A stretch of 64,000 nt of DNA, taken from NCBI GenBank assembly GCA_020725335.1, contig DYFF01000003.1, positions 62,001 to 126,000 on the forward strand. The letters run 5' to 3'. Made by a program: the position numbers and the translations under genes. Source of the DNA: Thermodesulfovibrio sp. (lineage in GTDB: Bacteria > Nitrospirota > Thermodesulfovibrionia > Thermodesulfovibrionales > Thermodesulfovibrionaceae). Positions within the stretch are counted from its first letter, which is position 1; the number at the start of each line of letters is the position of its first letter. The notes beneath the pieces are model-generated. The model saw only the letters and a program-made list of their open reading frames with translations. It did no database searches and had not been told where the DNA came from. Positions 14,743-24,772 of the stretch are shown in pieces.

Positions 14743-17157
14743 TTATACTGCTACCTTCTGCTCTTTTATCTTTCCTGTTTTAACCTTTGAAAATACATAT
14801 TTTAGAACCTCATCCATTGATTCAGCAAGAACGAATTTCATTCCCTCTTTCACATATTTTGGCAATTCTTCAATGTCCTTTTTGTTTCTCTTTGGAATAA
14901 TCACTGTTTTTATTCCCATCCTTTTTGCTGCAAGAACCTTTTCCTTAAGTCCACCTATAGGAAGAACCCTTCCCCTTAGAGTAATCTCACCTGTCATAGC
15001 AATGTCTTTTCTTAAAGGCTTTCCAGTAAAAACTGAAGCAATTGCTGATGCCATAGTGATTCCTGCAGAAGGACCATCCTTCGGGATCGCGCCTGCTGGC
15101 ACATGTATATGAAGATCCATTGTGCTGAAAAGCTTTTCATCTATTTTTAATTCCTTTGATTTTGACTTAACATAACTTAATGCAGCCTGTGCTGACTCTT
15201 TCATGACATCTCCAAGTTGGCCTGTAAGAATAAGATTGCCCTTCCCTTTCATAGTGGTTGCTTCAATGTAAATCACGTCACCCCCTGCCTCAGTCCATGC
15301 AAGTCCTGTAGCAACACCGACTTCTTCTTTTTTAAGCTCTTCTTCTGGAAGGTATTTAGGTGCTCCTAAAAATTTTGAAACCTTCTCTGGAGTAATATAG
15401 AACTTTTTCTTTTTGCCTTCTGCAATATATTTGGCTATCTTTCTGCAAAGATTGGCAATTTCTCTTTCAAGATTTCTAACTCCTGCCTCTCTTGTATAAT
15501 GAGTAATTATATACCTTATTGCTTTATCACTAATTTTAAGAATTGATAAATTCAATCCGTGTTCATCAACTTGTTTTGGAATTAGATATTTTTTAGCAAT
15601 TTGGAGCTTTTCTTCCTCAGTATAGCCTGAAAGGTATATAATTTCCATTCTATCTCTTAAAGCAGAAGGTATTGTGTCTGCTATATTTCCTGTGCATACA
15701 AACATAACTCTACTTAAATCAAAGGGAACAGCAAGATAATGGTCTACAAAGCTATTATTCTGTTCAGGGTCAAGAACTTCAAGAAGAGCACTTGAGGGGT
15801 CTCCTCTGAAATCCATACCCAGTTTGTCTATTTCATCAAGCATAAAAACAGGATTGTTTGTGCCAGCCTGTCTTATTCCTTGAATTATTCTACCCGGTAA
15901 AGCACCCACGTAAGTTCTTCTGTGCCCTCTTATCTCTGCTTCATCTCTTACTCCACCAAGTGATATTCTTACAAATTCTCTTCCAAGTGCTTTTGCAATA
16001 GAACGTCCCAAAGAAGTTTTTCCAACCCCAGGAGGACCAATAAAGCAAAGAATAGGTCCTTTCATTTTTTCTTTAAGTTTTCTTACGCTTAAATATTCAA
16101 GTATTCTTTCCTTAATTTTTTCAAGGTCATAATGGTCCTTATCAAGTACTGCTTTCGCTGCTTTTATATCAAGTTTGTCTTCTGTAGAGCGAGACCATGG
16201 CAGTTCAGTTAGCCACTCAAGATATGTTCTAACAACCGCTGATTCTGCTGCTTCAGGATGCATTCTCTCAAGCCTTTTAAGTTGCTTTTCAGCTTCTTCC
16301 TTTACCTTATCAGGCATTTTAGCTTCTTCTATTTTCTTTCTCAACTCGTTTATCTCTTCAGCCTTCTCATCTATATCTCCAAGTTCTCTCTGTATTGCTT
16401 TTAATTGCTCTCTTAAAAAATACTCTCTCTGTGTTTTGTCTATTTCATTTCTTGCATCTTTTTGTATCTTCTGTTGAATTGTGAGAAGTTGAATTTCTCT
16501 GTTTAAAGTATCATTTATTCTCTTTAATCTTTCTATTGGATTAGTGAGCTCAAGAATTTCCTGAGCTTGATCACTCTTTAACCCAAGATTTGAAGCTATT
16601 AAGTCTGCTAATCTTCCTGGTTCATCAATATTTTCAATGATTACCATCGCATCAGGTGGAATATTTTTACCAAGTGATATTACCTTCTCCAACTGTTCCT
16701 TTACTGTTCTTATTAAGGCTTCCTCTTCTATTGATATATCCTTGATTACCTCCTCTTGTATTTTCTCTATTTTAGCTACATAGAAACCTTCTGACTGATA
16801 GAAATCTATTGCCTTTGCTTTACTTATACCTTGAACAAGAATTTTTAGTCTGCCATCAGGGAGTCTCAGCATTCTCATTATCATGCAAACTGTGCCTATT
16901 TCATAAAGGTCTGAAGGTTGAGGAACTTCTACACTAAAATCTCTCTGAGTAAGTAAAAGAATTAATCTATTTGTGTTAAGAGCATGTTCTACTGCTTTAA
17001 CTGAAATGTCTCTGCCTACAAAAAGAGGAATTATCATATATGGAAATATTACTATATCTCTTACAGCTAATACGGGCAATTCATCTGGAATCTCTACCTC
17101 TTTACCATTGATATTTTCATTATTATTTTTATCTTGCTCTTGTTTTATATCTTCCAT
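14743..17157 (-). CDS. lon: ATP-dependent protease Lon
   Basis: An 804-residue AAA+ serine protease. The LON substrate-binding domain is at about 26-215 with a coiled coil after it. The ATPase has Walker A GPPGVGKT at 374-381 and Walker B FMLDEIDK near 438-445. The protease domain has Ser697 in PKDGPSAG and Lys740 in GGLKEK, the expected 43-residue spacing of the dyad. The start has GGAGGA 5 nt upstream. It opens the lon-thiL-rimO-M50 unit, so two proteases share one operon. Confidence 0.97.
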   Translation of the reverse strand: MEDIKQEQDKNNNENINGKEVEIPDELPVLAVRDIVIFPYMIIPLFVGRDISVKAVEHALNTNRLILLLTQRDFSVEVPQPSDLYEIGTVCMIMRMLRLPDGRLKILVQGISKAKAIDFYQSEGFYVAKIEKIQEEVIKDISIEEEALIRTVKEQLEKVISLGKNIPPDAMVIIENIDEPGRLADLIASNLGLKSDQAQEILELTNPIERLKRINDTLNREIQLLTIQQKIQKDARNEIDKTQREYFLREQLKAIQRELGDIDEKAEEINELRKKIEEAKMPDKVKEEAEKQLKRLERMHPEAAESAVVRTYLEWLTELPWSRSTEDKLDIKAAKAVLDKDHYDLEKIKERILEYLSVRKLKEKMKGPILCFIGPPGVGKTSLGRSIAKALGREFVRISLGGVRDEAEIRGHRRTYVGALPGRIIQGIRQAGTNNPVFMLDEIDKLGMDFRGDPSSALLEVLDPEQNNSFVDHYLAVPFDLSRVMFVCTGNIADTIPSALRDRMEIIYLSGYTEEEKLQIAKKYLIPKQVDEHGLNLSILKISDKAIRYIITHYTREAGVRNLEREIANLCRKIAKYIAEGKKKKFYITPEKVSKFLGAPKYLPEEELKKEEVGVATGLAWTEAGGDVIYIEATTMKGKGNLILTGQLGDVMKESAQAALSYVKSKSKELKIDEKLFSTMDLHIHVPAGAIPKDGPSAGITMASAIASVFTGKPLRKDIAMTGEITLRGRVLPIGGLKEKVLAAKRMGIKTVIIPKRNKKDIEELPKYVKEGMKFVLAESMDEVLKYVFSKVKTGKIKEQKVAV

Positions 17158-17249
17158 TTATTCCTCCATTTAAAAATTTTTAATATTTCTTTTTAATTTT
17201 AACAGTTTTTTTGAAAATTTTGAGTATTTTTAAAAAAATTTTTAAAAAA

Positions 17250-18113
17250 TTAAATACAAGATAACTGATCTTTTAAAAATTTTCGAAAATCATCAGAAAT
17301 TTCTGGGGCTCTGAGGGCAAAATAAATTATGGTTTTTAGATAACCAAATTTCTCTCCTGCGTCATATCTTTGACATTTAATTCGATATCCATATATAGGG
17401 GTTTCCTTAAGTAATGCTCTTAAAGCATCTGTAAGCTGAATTTCTCCTCCTTTGCCAGGTTCTAACACTTCGAGATACTTAAAAATAGATGGAGTCAATA
17501 TGTATCTTCCAATAATAGCCAGATTAGAAGGTGCCTTTGATTTTTCAGGTTTTTCAATCATATCTCTTATCAAATAACAGTCTTCTCCTATTTTTTCTCC
17601 AGCTACAATTCCATATCTTGAGACTTCCTCATTAGAGACTTCTTCTAATGCAACTACAGGAGCTTTTTTATCTTTGTAAATATCTATCATATCTTTTAAA
17701 ACAGAATAATCAGGGTCAATAACATCATCACTTAATATAACTGCAAAAGCTTCTTCAAATATAAAAGGCTTTGCACAGAGTATAGCATCACCGAGTCCCT
17801 TTGGTTCCTTTTGTCTGATGTATGCAAAATTAAGGTTTTCAAAGGAGTTAATCTTTTTTAATAGTTCATCCTTTCCTGTTTTTATTAGTCTTTCCTCAAG
17901 TTCTGTTGCCTTATCAAAATGGTCCTCTATGGCTCTTTTATGTTTTCCTGTTATAAATAAAAAGTCTGTTATTCCCACTTTTTGAGATTCTTCAACAGCA
18001 TACTGTATTATGGGTTTATCAAGTATTGGCAACATCTCTTTAGGGGATGCTTTTGTAGCAGGAAGAAATCTTGTACCAAGCCCAGCAACAGGAAGGACAG
18101 CCTTTTTTATCAT
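17250..18113 (-). CDS. galU: UTP-glucose-1-phosphate uridylyltransferase GalU
   Basis: A 287-residue enzyme that makes UDP-glucose for surface polysaccharide and LPS core. The nucleotide-binding start is KKAVLPVAGLGTRFLPATK, followed by SPKEMLPI, then LSDDVID and the sugar-binding GKGGEIQLTDAL. The open frame runs upstream to 18248, but that part reads through tRNA-Leu. The true ATG at 18113 has GGAGGA 4-5 nt before it. It lies 23 nt downstream of tRNA-Leu and is probably made from the same transcript. Confidence 0.95.
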   Translation of the reverse strand: MIKKAVLPVAGLGTRFLPATKASPKEMLPILDKPIIQYAVEESQKVGITDFLFITGKHKRAIEDHFDKATELEERLIKTGKDELLKKINSFENLNFAYIRQKEPKGLGDAILCAKPFIFEEAFAVILSDDVIDPDYSVLKDMIDIYKDKKAPVVALEEVSNEEVSRYGIVAGEKIGEDCYLIRDMIEKPEKSKAPSNLAIIGRYILTPSIFKYLEVLEPGKGGEIQLTDALRALLKETPIYGYRIKCQRYDAGEKFGYLKTIIYFALRAPEISDDFRKFLKDQLSCI

Positions 18114-18135
18114 TATGTCCTCCAAAATAAAATAA

Positions 18136-18221
18136 TGCCGGAGACGAGACTCGAACTCGTACGGAGGGAACCCTCCGAGGGATTTTAAGTCCCTTGCGTC
18201 TACCAGTTCCGCCACTCCGGC
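18136..18221 (-). tRNA. tRNA-Leu (UAA)
   Basis: An 86-nt type II tRNA. Acceptor GCCGGAG pairs with CTCCGGC, the anticodon loop CTTAAAA gives TAA, and there is a long variable arm (CGGAGGGTTCCCTCCG). CCA is not encoded. Upstream on the minus strand, TTGAAT and TATCTT spaced 18 bp form a plausible promoter, divergent from the one serving the MoaE-like gene. Confidence 0.95.
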
Positions 18222-18243
18222 TATTATTAAGATACAAAAATTT

Positions 18244-18272
18244 TTCAAAAATATTCAAGTTAGATGTATAAT
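18244..18272 (+). promoter_or_regulatory. Promoter of the MoaE-like/M48 gene string
   Basis: TTCAAA (18244-18249), a 17-bp spacer and a perfect TATAAT (18267-18272). Transcription should start near 18279, so the ATG at 18264 is excluded as a start and the ATG at 18291 is favoured, with a leader of about 12 nt and no Shine-Dalgarno. Confidence 0.6.
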
Positions 18273-18290
18273 TTTGTTAAAATACATTAT

Positions 18291-18641
18291 ATGATAGATG
18301 CCTGGATAGAAGAAATCAAAAAAAATCCTCAAAGTAAATCTGCTGGAATGATATTAATTCATAATGGTATTGTAAGGGAAACTTCAAAAGAGGGAAAATA
18401 TGTCAAAGGCATGAAACTTTCTTATAACCAAGAGAAACTCGATGAAGTTATTCATGACATAAGAAAAAAAGAGGGAATTATAGATGTAAAAGTATGGATA
18501 AACCAAGGAGAACTAAAGATAGGAGATGATATAATGAAAGTTATGGTAGCAGGCAGACTTAGAACTGATGTTTTTCCAGCGTTGCAAGAATTGGTTGGAA
18601 GAATTAAAAGAGAGGTTGTTGATGAAGAAGAAATTTTTTAA
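18291..18641 (+). CDS. MoaE-like protein lacking the catalytic tail
   Basis: 116 residues resembling the large subunit of molybdopterin synthase: AGMILIHNGIVRE, KLSYNQEKLDEVI, VKVWINQGELKIGDDIMKVMVAG, and R-x-x-VFPALQELVGRIK follow the order of MoaE. True MoaE ends in a Trp-Lys-Lys/Arg-Glu motif whose Lys residues hold the MoaD thiocarboxylate; here the end is VVDEEEIF, so that motif is gone. It may be a divergent relative with another role. The start at 18291 is chosen from the promoter position. The M48 gene overlaps its end by 20 nt. Confidence 0.5.
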   Translation: MIDAWIEEIKKNPQSKSAGMILIHNGIVRETSKEGKYVKGMKLSYNQEKLDEVIHDIRKKEGIIDVKVWINQGELKIGDDIMKVMVAGRLRTDVFPALQELVGRIKREVVDEEEIF

Positions 18642-19905
18642 ATTTTTTATTCTATTTATCCTATCCATTTTTTCTCTCTCTTGCGTTGCTGAAATTGATC
18701 CTGTATCTGGCAAAAAAACATATACACTCCTTTCAACTCAACAAGAAATTGAAATTGGGCAAAAAGTAGTTCCATCAGCTATAAATGAAAATGACGGGCT
18801 ATATCCTGACAAAGAAGTGCAAAACTACATAAAGCAACTTGGAAATAAAATAGCAAATGCGACTCCCAGAAAAGTAGAGTATCAATTTTATGTTGTAAAC
18901 TCTCCTGACATTAATGCCTTTGCTTTACCAGGTGGACCAATTTTTATTACAAGAGGCATTCTGTTAAAAATGGAGAAAGAAAGCGAACTTGCGGGTGTGC
19001 TCGCCCATGAATTAGGTCATATAAATGCACGGCATCATGCTAAATTTCTTGAAAAAACCTACGGCATGAGCATTCTCGTAAGCATTCTTGGTATTGCTCT
19101 GCAAGGGAGTGATTATGCATCTGCAGTTATGAGTCTTGCACAAGTATCAGCAGGATTGCTTCAGTTGAAATTTAGTAGAGACCAAGAAAACGAAGCAGAT
19201 GCTTTGGGAGTGAAATTTACCTACCAAACTGGTTATGATCCAAAAGGTCTTTTGAACATGTTTGAGAAATTTAAATCTCTTGAAAGGGGCATGTCTGTTG
19301 AATGGCTAAGCACTCATCCTCTGCCTGATACAAGAATTCGAAATGTGCAGCAAATGATTGCTCAGCAATATCCTGACTCTTACAGATTAAAGCAAAATAG
19401 TACAAACTTTGACAAAATCCAATCAATCCTAAAGTCAACAAAGGAATCCTTCGATCAAGTTGAAGAAGCAAAAAAATACATAAAATCAAAAAATTATAAT
19501 CAAGCAATGAATCTCCTTAACAGAGCAATAGAGATTTACGGAAGCAACCAAGCATATACTTATCGCGCACTTGTAAATCTTAATCTTAGGAGATATAACG
19601 AGGCAATCAGTGATGCTGATAGAGCAATAACAATAGATAATCTTTATTTTAAACCCTTGCTTATTAAAGGCATTGCTCAAAATCAATTAAATCAGTGGAG
19701 TGCAAGCATTAATACTCTTGAAAAAGCTAAAAGTTTAGTAAATGACAATCCAGATTTATATTATTATCTTGGAGTAGACTATCAGGCTATTGGTAACAGA
19801 GGAAAGGCTATAGAGAGCCTTACAACGGCAATTCAAATTTCTGACGGTAAACGGGGTTGGGAAGCAGATGCCCAAAAAAGGCTTAGAACACTTAGGGGTT
19901 ACTAA
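18622..19905 (+). CDS. M48 zinc metalloprotease lipoprotein with TPRs (BepA/YfgC-like)
   Basis: A 427-residue periplasmic protease. The signal ends in the lipobox SLSC (Cys21). The M48 domain has HELGH at 129-133 and the third-ligand region NEADALG near 190-196. The C-terminal half (about 285-427) has TPR repeats (YTYRALVNLNLRRYNEAISDADRAI, LYYYLGVDYQAIGNRGKAIESL). This is the BepA plan, in which the protease clears stalled outer-membrane proteins near the BAM complex; a BamD-like gene lies two genes on. A longer frame from 18568 exists, but GAGAGG precedes the ATG at 18622 and the lipoprotein signal starts there. Confidence 0.9.
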   Translation: MKKKFFKFFILFILSIFSLSCVAEIDPVSGKKTYTLLSTQQEIEIGQKVVPSAINENDGLYPDKEVQNYIKQLGNKIANATPRKVEYQFYVVNSPDINAFALPGGPIFITRGILLKMEKESELAGVLAHELGHINARHHAKFLEKTYGMSILVSILGIALQGSDYASAVMSLAQVSAGLLQLKFSRDQENEADALGVKFTYQTGYDPKGLLNMFEKFKSLERGMSVEWLSTHPLPDTRIRNVQQMIAQQYPDSYRLKQNSTNFDKIQSILKSTKESFDQVEEAKKYIKSKNYNQAMNLLNRAIEIYGSNQAYTYRALVNLNLRRYNEAISDADRAITIDNLYFKPLLIKGIAQNQLNQWSASINTLEKAKSLVNDNPDLYYYLGVDYQAIGNRGKAIESLTTAIQISDGKRGWEADAQKRLRTLRGY

Positions 19906-19916
19906 TGGAGGGAGAA

Positions 19917-20192
19917 ATGAAAAAAGCTCATCTTTTGATAAGCGGCAGGGTCCAAGGGGTTTTCTATAGAGCCTTTACTAAAGATGTAGCAGATTCTTTG
20001 GGATTAAAAGGTTGGGTAAGAAATTTAAGAGATGGAAGGGTTGAAGCAGTATTTGAAGGTGATGAAGATAAAATTTCAATTGCCATAGAAAGATGCAAAG
20101 AAGGTCCGCCATATGCAAAGGTTGACAATATTGAAATATGCTGGGAAGAACCTGAGGGATTAGCCGACTTCGAAATAAAAAAAACCGTTTAA
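19917..20192 (+). CDS. acyP: Acylphosphatase
   Basis: A 91-residue enzyme that hydrolyses acyl phosphates. The signature GRVQGVFYRAFTKDVAD includes the catalytic Arg, and GWVRNLRDGRVEAVFEG carries the catalytic Asn. An ATG at 19905 also exists, but GGAGGGAG lies just before the ATG at 19917, which gives the usual family length. Confidence 0.93.
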   Translation: MKKAHLLISGRVQGVFYRAFTKDVADSLGLKGWVRNLRDGRVEAVFEGDEDKISIAIERCKEGPPYAKVDNIEICWEEPEGLADFEIKKTV

Positions 20193-20207
20193 TTAAGAGG
20201 TGTTTCA

Positions 20208-20966
20208 ATGGTAAAAAATGCAAAAACTTTAATTTGTCTCTGTCTCATTTGTTTTTTATCGTTAACTATACTCAGCTGTGGCGGAAAAACACAGGTAAAA
20301 AAGGATGAATTTGATCCAGTGGTATATCTAAAAAAGGCTGATGAATTAATCAGTAAAAAGGAGTACGAGGAAGCAAGAAAGCTTTTGCTTGAAATAAAAA
20401 ACAGAGAATCTGCAAAAGAATATGCACCTCTTGCACAGCTTAAGATAGCAGATTCCTATCTCAAAGAAGATGAAACTGAGCTCGCAGTAACTGAATATAG
20501 AAGATTTATAGAACTTTACCCGGAATCTACCTATGCTCCCTATGCTCAATATAGTATTGCAATGGCTTATTTCAGACAAATTGAGGGAGCAGAAAGAGGA
20601 GCAGGTACAGCTCAAAAAGCTCTCGAGGAATTTCTTAAGCTTGAAAAAATGTATCCAAGACACCCTTACGGAGAAATACTCCCTTTGAGGATTCAGAAAT
20701 GCCGAAACATTATTGCTGAAGGAGAATTAATAATCGGTAAATTTTATCATAAAAAAGGGTCTTATAAGGCAGCAATAGGAAGATTTGAAGGAATTGTTAA
20801 AAATTATCCAGATTTCAAAAATCTTGATGAAACCCTTTATCTCCTTGCGGATTCTTACAAAAGAATGGAGATGTTAGACAGGGCAAGACAATATTTAAAT
20901 ATGCTCAAGAATAAATTTCCAGATAGCCAATTTGCCAAAAAAGCTGAGGGATTAAAAATTCAATAA
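20208..20966 (+). CDS. BamD/YfiO-like TPR lipoprotein
   Basis: A 252-residue lipoprotein with signal and lipobox LTILSCGGK (Cys25). TPR-type helices follow: ADELISKKEYEEARKLLLEI, QLKIADSYLKEDETELAVTEYRRFIELYP, IAMAYFRQ. Layout and the YPxxxYAPYAQY spacing are those of BamD, the essential lipoprotein of the outer-membrane assembly complex. AAGAGGTG precedes the ATG. The nearby BepA-like protease supports an envelope-assembly role, but other YfiO-family lipoproteins exist. Confidence 0.75.
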   Translation: MVKNAKTLICLCLICFLSLTILSCGGKTQVKKDEFDPVVYLKKADELISKKEYEEARKLLLEIKNRESAKEYAPLAQLKIADSYLKEDETELAVTEYRRFIELYPESTYAPYAQYSIAMAYFRQIEGAERGAGTAQKALEEFLKLEKMYPRHPYGEILPLRIQKCRNIIAEGELIIGKFYHKKGSYKAAIGRFEGIVKNYPDFKNLDETLYLLADSYKRMEMLDRARQYLNMLKNKFPDSQFAKKAEGLKIQ

Positions 20967-21605
20967 ATGTCTGATTTATTCCCCGTTTTCATTGACATAA
21001 AGGATAAAAAATGTGTTGTCATAGGAGGAGGCGTTGTTGCAGAAAGAAAAATTAAAACACTTCTTAATTATGGCGCTCACATTACAGTAATAAGTCCAAA
21101 GGTTACAAAAAGTATCGAAAAACTTATTCAATCAAATAAAATTTCACATATAAAAAAACTCTATACAAAAGATGATTTGAAAGATGCTCTTATAGTTGTA
21201 GCCGCGACTTCAAACAGTGCAGTTAATGAACAAATTGTAAACGATGCTAAGTTTCTTGTAAATAGCGTTGAAAAAAGAGAAGACTACGTAAAAAATAATA
21301 ATATTAAATACATAGTTCCTGCAATCCTTGAAAAAGACGGACTAACAGTAGCTATTTCTACTGAATTCCCTGCTCTTAGTAAAACCTTAAGAGAGGAAAT
21401 TAAAAAATATTATGGCAAAGATTTTGCTTTATATGTAAGGTATCTCAAAAAACTTCGAAGGGAATTAAAAAAGAAAATCTCTGATGCAAAAAAAAGAAGA
21501 AAAATTTTCAGAAAAATAGCTTCAAAACAAATTGTGTCAATTTTGAGACAGTATGGTTTTAAAAAAACAAAAGAGGAGATTGATAGAATAATCAATGAAT
21601 CATAA
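20967..21605 (+). CDS. Precorrin-2 dehydrogenase/siroheme synthase (Met8/SirC type)
   Basis: A 212-residue NAD-dependent enzyme of siroheme synthesis. The Rossmann motif is VVIGGGVVAERKIKTLL, then ALIVVAATSN, and the central PAILEKDGLTVAISTEFPALSKTLREEI is the family core. The usual N-terminal half of CysG is all that is present. A basic helical tail follows (RRELKKKISDAKKRRK). Siroheme is needed by dissimilatory sulfite or nitrite reductases. The ATG follows the previous stop at once, and the next gene overlaps by 11 nt. Confidence 0.88.
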   Translation: MSDLFPVFIDIKDKKCVVIGGGVVAERKIKTLLNYGAHITVISPKVTKSIEKLIQSNKISHIKKLYTKDDLKDALIVVAATSNSAVNEQIVNDAKFLVNSVEKREDYVKNNNIKYIVPAILEKDGLTVAISTEFPALSKTLREEIKKYYGKDFALYVRYLKKLRRELKKKISDAKKRRKIFRKIASKQIVSILRQYGFKKTKEEIDRIINES

Positions 21606-22527
21606 AATAGCAGTAATAGGGACAGGATATTTCGGGCAGAGGCATCTAAAAATACTCTCTCAGATGGAAGATGTTGAAATTGTTGGAATAGCTGATAAAG
21701 ATACTAATAAAGCCCACCAAGTTGCCTCTGAGTTTGGATTAAAATATTCAGAAAATTTCAGAGACCTATTAGACAAAGCAGAAACTTTTTTCATAGTAAC
21801 ACCTACAAATACTCACTTTGAAATTGCTATGGAATTAATTGAAGCAGGGAAAAATATTTTTATTGAAAAACCACTAACCGAAAATCCAGAAGATGCGTCT
21901 ATCCTGCTTAATAAGGCAATTAGTAAAGGAATAATTTTTCAAGTAGGTTTAATAGAGAGATTTAACCCTGTTATTAACACACTTCTTGATTATATAAAGA
22001 GTCCTATTTTTATTAATGCCCAAAGGCTTTCTCCCTTTTTAGGAAGAGCAACAGATACGGATGTAACTTTTGATCTAATGATACATGACCTTGATTTATT
22101 ATGGAACTTACTTAAAGAAAAGGGAAGCTATGAATTAAAAGATTTAAAAGTCTTCAGAAAAAAATTAATTACAGATAAATTTGACTTTGCTACAGTATGG
22201 CTTGATATAGATGTAAACAACGAAAATTTAAAGGCTAATCTTACAGCAAGTAGGGTATCTTCTGATTTTCAGAGATGCTTTTCTGTTATTGAGAATGATT
22301 ATGTCATTCATGCAGATTTAATAAAAAAGACAATAATAAAAATTGATAAATCCGGCAAGACAATTGAACTCCCTATTAAAGATAAAGAAAAGCAACCTCT
22401 TTATGAAGAAATACGAGATTTCCTTCAATCAGTTAAAGAAAAAAGTCTTTCTAAAAAAGCACCTACTCTAATTGAAATCCTTGAAGTTATAAAAATAATA
22501 AATCAAATAAATGGAGGAACTACTTAA
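21595..22527 (+). CDS. gnnA: Gfo/Idh/MocA oxidoreductase, candidate GnnA
   Basis: A 310-residue NAD-dependent sugar dehydrogenase. The Rossmann motif IGTGYFGQRH is at 7-16, and the catalytic Lys is in FIEKPLTEN. Directly followed by a DegT aminotransferase, lpxB and waaA. In Leptospira and Acidithiobacillus, GnnA oxidises position 3 of UDP-GlcNAc and GnnB aminates it, giving the 2,3-diamino sugar of amide-linked lipid A, and the genes lie beside lpx genes. The name here rests on family and context; other nucleotide-sugar pairs of the same two families exist. Confidence 0.6.
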   Translation: MNHKIAVIGTGYFGQRHLKILSQMEDVEIVGIADKDTNKAHQVASEFGLKYSENFRDLLDKAETFFIVTPTNTHFEIAMELIEAGKNIFIEKPLTENPEDASILLNKAISKGIIFQVGLIERFNPVINTLLDYIKSPIFINAQRLSPFLGRATDTDVTFDLMIHDLDLLWNLLKEKGSYELKDLKVFRKKLITDKFDFATVWLDIDVNNENLKANLTASRVSSDFQRCFSVIENDYVIHADLIKKTIIKIDKSGKTIELPIKDKEKQPLYEEIRDFLQSVKEKSLSKKAPTLIEILEVIKIINQINGGTT

Positions 22528-23630
22528 TGAAACCATTCATCGACTTAAAAGCTCAATATGTGAATATAAAAGATGAGATACTTCAATGTATAAATAAGAT
22601 TCTTGAAAGTTCTCATTATATTCTCGGAGAAAATGTTAAAGCCTTAGAGGATGAAGTTAAAAACTATTTAGGAGTTAAAGAAGCAGTTGGTGTTGCTTCA
22701 GGAACAGATGCTCTTCATTTAGCTCTCAGAGCCTTAAATATTAAGGAAGGAGATGAAGTCATAACTACTCCTTTTACATTTTTTGCTACTGTTGAAGCAA
22801 TTATTTATGTGGGAGCAAAACCCTTTTTTGTAGACATTGAAGAGACTACATATAATATAGATGTTGATAAAATTGAAGAAAAAATAACTCCGCGGACAAA
22901 AGCAATAATTCCAGTGCATATATTTGGATGCCCTGTAAATATGAAAAAGATAAATGAAATTGCAAAAAAGTATGGATTGTGGGTTATTGAGGATGCTGCA
23001 CAGGCGTTTGGTGCTCAAATAGGTGATAAAAAAATAGGAAGTTTAGGAGATATCGGTTGTTTTAGTTTTTATCCAAGCAAAAATCTTGGATGCTTTGGAG
23101 ACGGAGGGATGATTGTAACAAATGATGCTGAAATAGCTGAAAAGGTTAGAATATTAAGGAATCATGGCTCTCCAGGAAGGTATATCCATCAAACAATTGG
23201 AGTTAATTCAAGACTTGATGAAATTCAAGCAGGTATTTTAAGAGTTAAAATGAAATATATTGACCAATATAATGAACTTAGAAGGAAAAAAGCAGAACTT
23301 TATACAAAATTTCTAAATGAAGTAGTAATAACACCTAAGGAACCTGACAATACCTATCATGTCTATCATCTTTATAGCATTCGTTCAAAAGAAAGAGACA
23401 AAATAAAAGAAAATTTAAATACTCATGGTATTCCTTCTGTAGTATACTATCCTATACCAATGCATTTACAAAATGCTCTGAAATTTCTTGGTTATAAAAC
23501 AGGAGATTTTCCAATAGCAGAAGCAGTTTCTCAGGAAATTCTATCCCTTCCTATTTACCCTGAAATCCCTGATGAAGAAATTTTCCACATATCTCAAATA
23601 ATACTGAGATGCTTTCAAGAAAACTCCTAA
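22527..23630 (+). CDS. gnnB: DegT/DnrJ/EryC1 aminotransferase, candidate GnnB
   Basis: A 367-residue PLP enzyme that aminates a keto-sugar nucleotide. Typical features are the N-terminal PFIDLKAQY, SGTDALHLALRAL, EDAAQAFGAQ and the PLP Lys185 in FYPSKNLGCFGDGG. GGAGG precedes the ATG, which overlaps the previous stop by one base. With the oxidoreductase before it and lpxB after it, the best guess is GnnB of 2,3-diamino-sugar synthesis for lipid A. Its end overlaps lpxB by 22 nt. Confidence 0.65.
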   Translation: MKPFIDLKAQYVNIKDEILQCINKILESSHYILGENVKALEDEVKNYLGVKEAVGVASGTDALHLALRALNIKEGDEVITTPFTFFATVEAIIYVGAKPFFVDIEETTYNIDVDKIEEKITPRTKAIIPVHIFGCPVNMKKINEIAKKYGLWVIEDAAQAFGAQIGDKKIGSLGDIGCFSFYPSKNLGCFGDGGMIVTNDAEIAEKVRILRNHGSPGRYIHQTIGVNSRLDEIQAGILRVKMKYIDQYNELRRKKAELYTKFLNEVVITPKEPDNTYHVYHLYSIRSKERDKIKENLNTHGIPSVVYYPIPMHLQNALKFLGYKTGDFPIAEAVSQEILSLPIYPEIPDEEIFHISQIILRCFQENS

Positions 23631-24772
23631 TTGTTGCTGGTGAGTCCTCTGGAGAGCTCTATGGAGCTCTGCTTGCCAAAAAATTGAGAGAAAATTTTGA
23701 ACTTTTTGGTATAGGCGGAATTCGCATGAAAGAAGAAGGAGTAAATATTATTGGAGATATAACTCATGCCTTTGGATTATTTGAAATCTTTGGCCAAATA
23801 AAAAAAATAAAAGAAAACTTGAAAAAAGCTGAAGCGATTCTGGAAAAAATTGATGGATTAATTCTAATAGATTTCCCTGATTTTAACCTTAAACTCGCGA
23901 GTAAAGCAAAAAAACTTGGCAAAAAAGTACTTTACTATGTCAGCCCTCAAATATGGGCATGGCGGAAAGGTAGAATAAAAACAATAAAAAAATATGTTGA
24001 CTATATGGCAGTAATATTGCCCTTTGAAGAAAATATTTACAGAGAGGCTAATATTCCTGTGAAATATGTAGGACATCCTATGTATGAAGTGATGAAAGAA
24101 GAATTAGAACGTTTGGGGATTATAAAGGAAAATGACTTAACAAAGGAAGATATAGAAATAATAAAGGATAAATTCAAAATAAAAAGTAAAATAGTTATAA
24201 CATTAATGCCCGGAAGTAGACCATCAGAAATACAAAGGACTATGCCATTAATGTTAAATCTCGTAGAATTATTTGATAAAGAGAAAATTCATTTTATAAT
24301 ACCAAAAGCTCCAAACATAGATTTTCCCAATGAAGCGAAGGAAAAACTCTCAGAGAAGGATAATGTAACAATAATTAATGAACAATCTTTTACAGCTCTT
24401 GCAATGAGTGACCTTGCGGTTATTACTTCTGGCACATCAACCTTACAGGCAACACTCCTTAATGTTCCCATGATTGTTATATACAAGGTGAGTCCACTTT
24501 CCTATGTCATTGGAAAACTTTTAATAAAGGGTGTAAAGCATATTGCTTTACCTAACGTTATAGCAGATTTTTTAGGGGAAGGTAATATCAGAGTCCCTGA
24601 ATTCATACAAGAGCTAAAACTATCTAAGATAACTGAAGAAATCAATAAAATGTTATATGACCATTACTATAGAGCAGACATAATTGACTTTCTCAAAGCT
24701 ATAAGTAGATATTTCTATGGAAGAGAGGCTTCAAAGGAAGTGTACAGCATATGCAAAAAGTTTTTTTATTGA
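23609..24772 (+). CDS. lpxB: Lipid-A-disaccharide synthase LpxB
   Basis: A 387-residue peripheral membrane glycosyltransferase (GT19) that joins UDP-2,3-diacyl-sugar to lipid X. Signatures are LIVAGESSGELYGALL, LIDFPDFNLKLA, YYVSPQIWAWRKGRI and LMPGSRPSEI, and the donor site region SGTSTLQATLL. It starts inside the end of the aminotransferase gene and overlaps waaA by 22 nt, so expression is tightly coupled. Its presence shows that the organism makes lipid A. Confidence 0.95.
   Translation: MLSRKLLIVAGESSGELYGALLAKKLRENFELFGIGGIRMKEEGVNIIGDITHAFGLFEIFGQIKKIKENLKKAEAILEKIDGLILIDFPDFNLKLASKAKKLGKKVLYYVSPQIWAWRKGRIKTIKKYVDYMAVILPFEENIYREANIPVKYVGHPMYEVMKEELERLGIIKENDLTKEDIEIIKDKFKIKSKIVITLMPGSRPSEIQRTMPLMLNLVELFDKEKIHFIIPKAPNIDFPNEAKEKLSEKDNVTIINEQSFTALAMSDLAVITSGTSTLQATLLNVPMIVIYKVSPLSYVIGKLLIKGVKHIALPNVIADFLGEGNIRVPEFIQELKLSKITEEINKMLYDHYYRADIIDFLKAISRYFYGREASKEVYSICKKFFY

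Noticed and set aside
18040..18258. Frames through tRNA-Leu, including a GalU extension to 18248
   Set aside because: They translate the tRNA gene; the GalU start at 18113 has a good Shine-Dalgarno and the conserved N-terminus.
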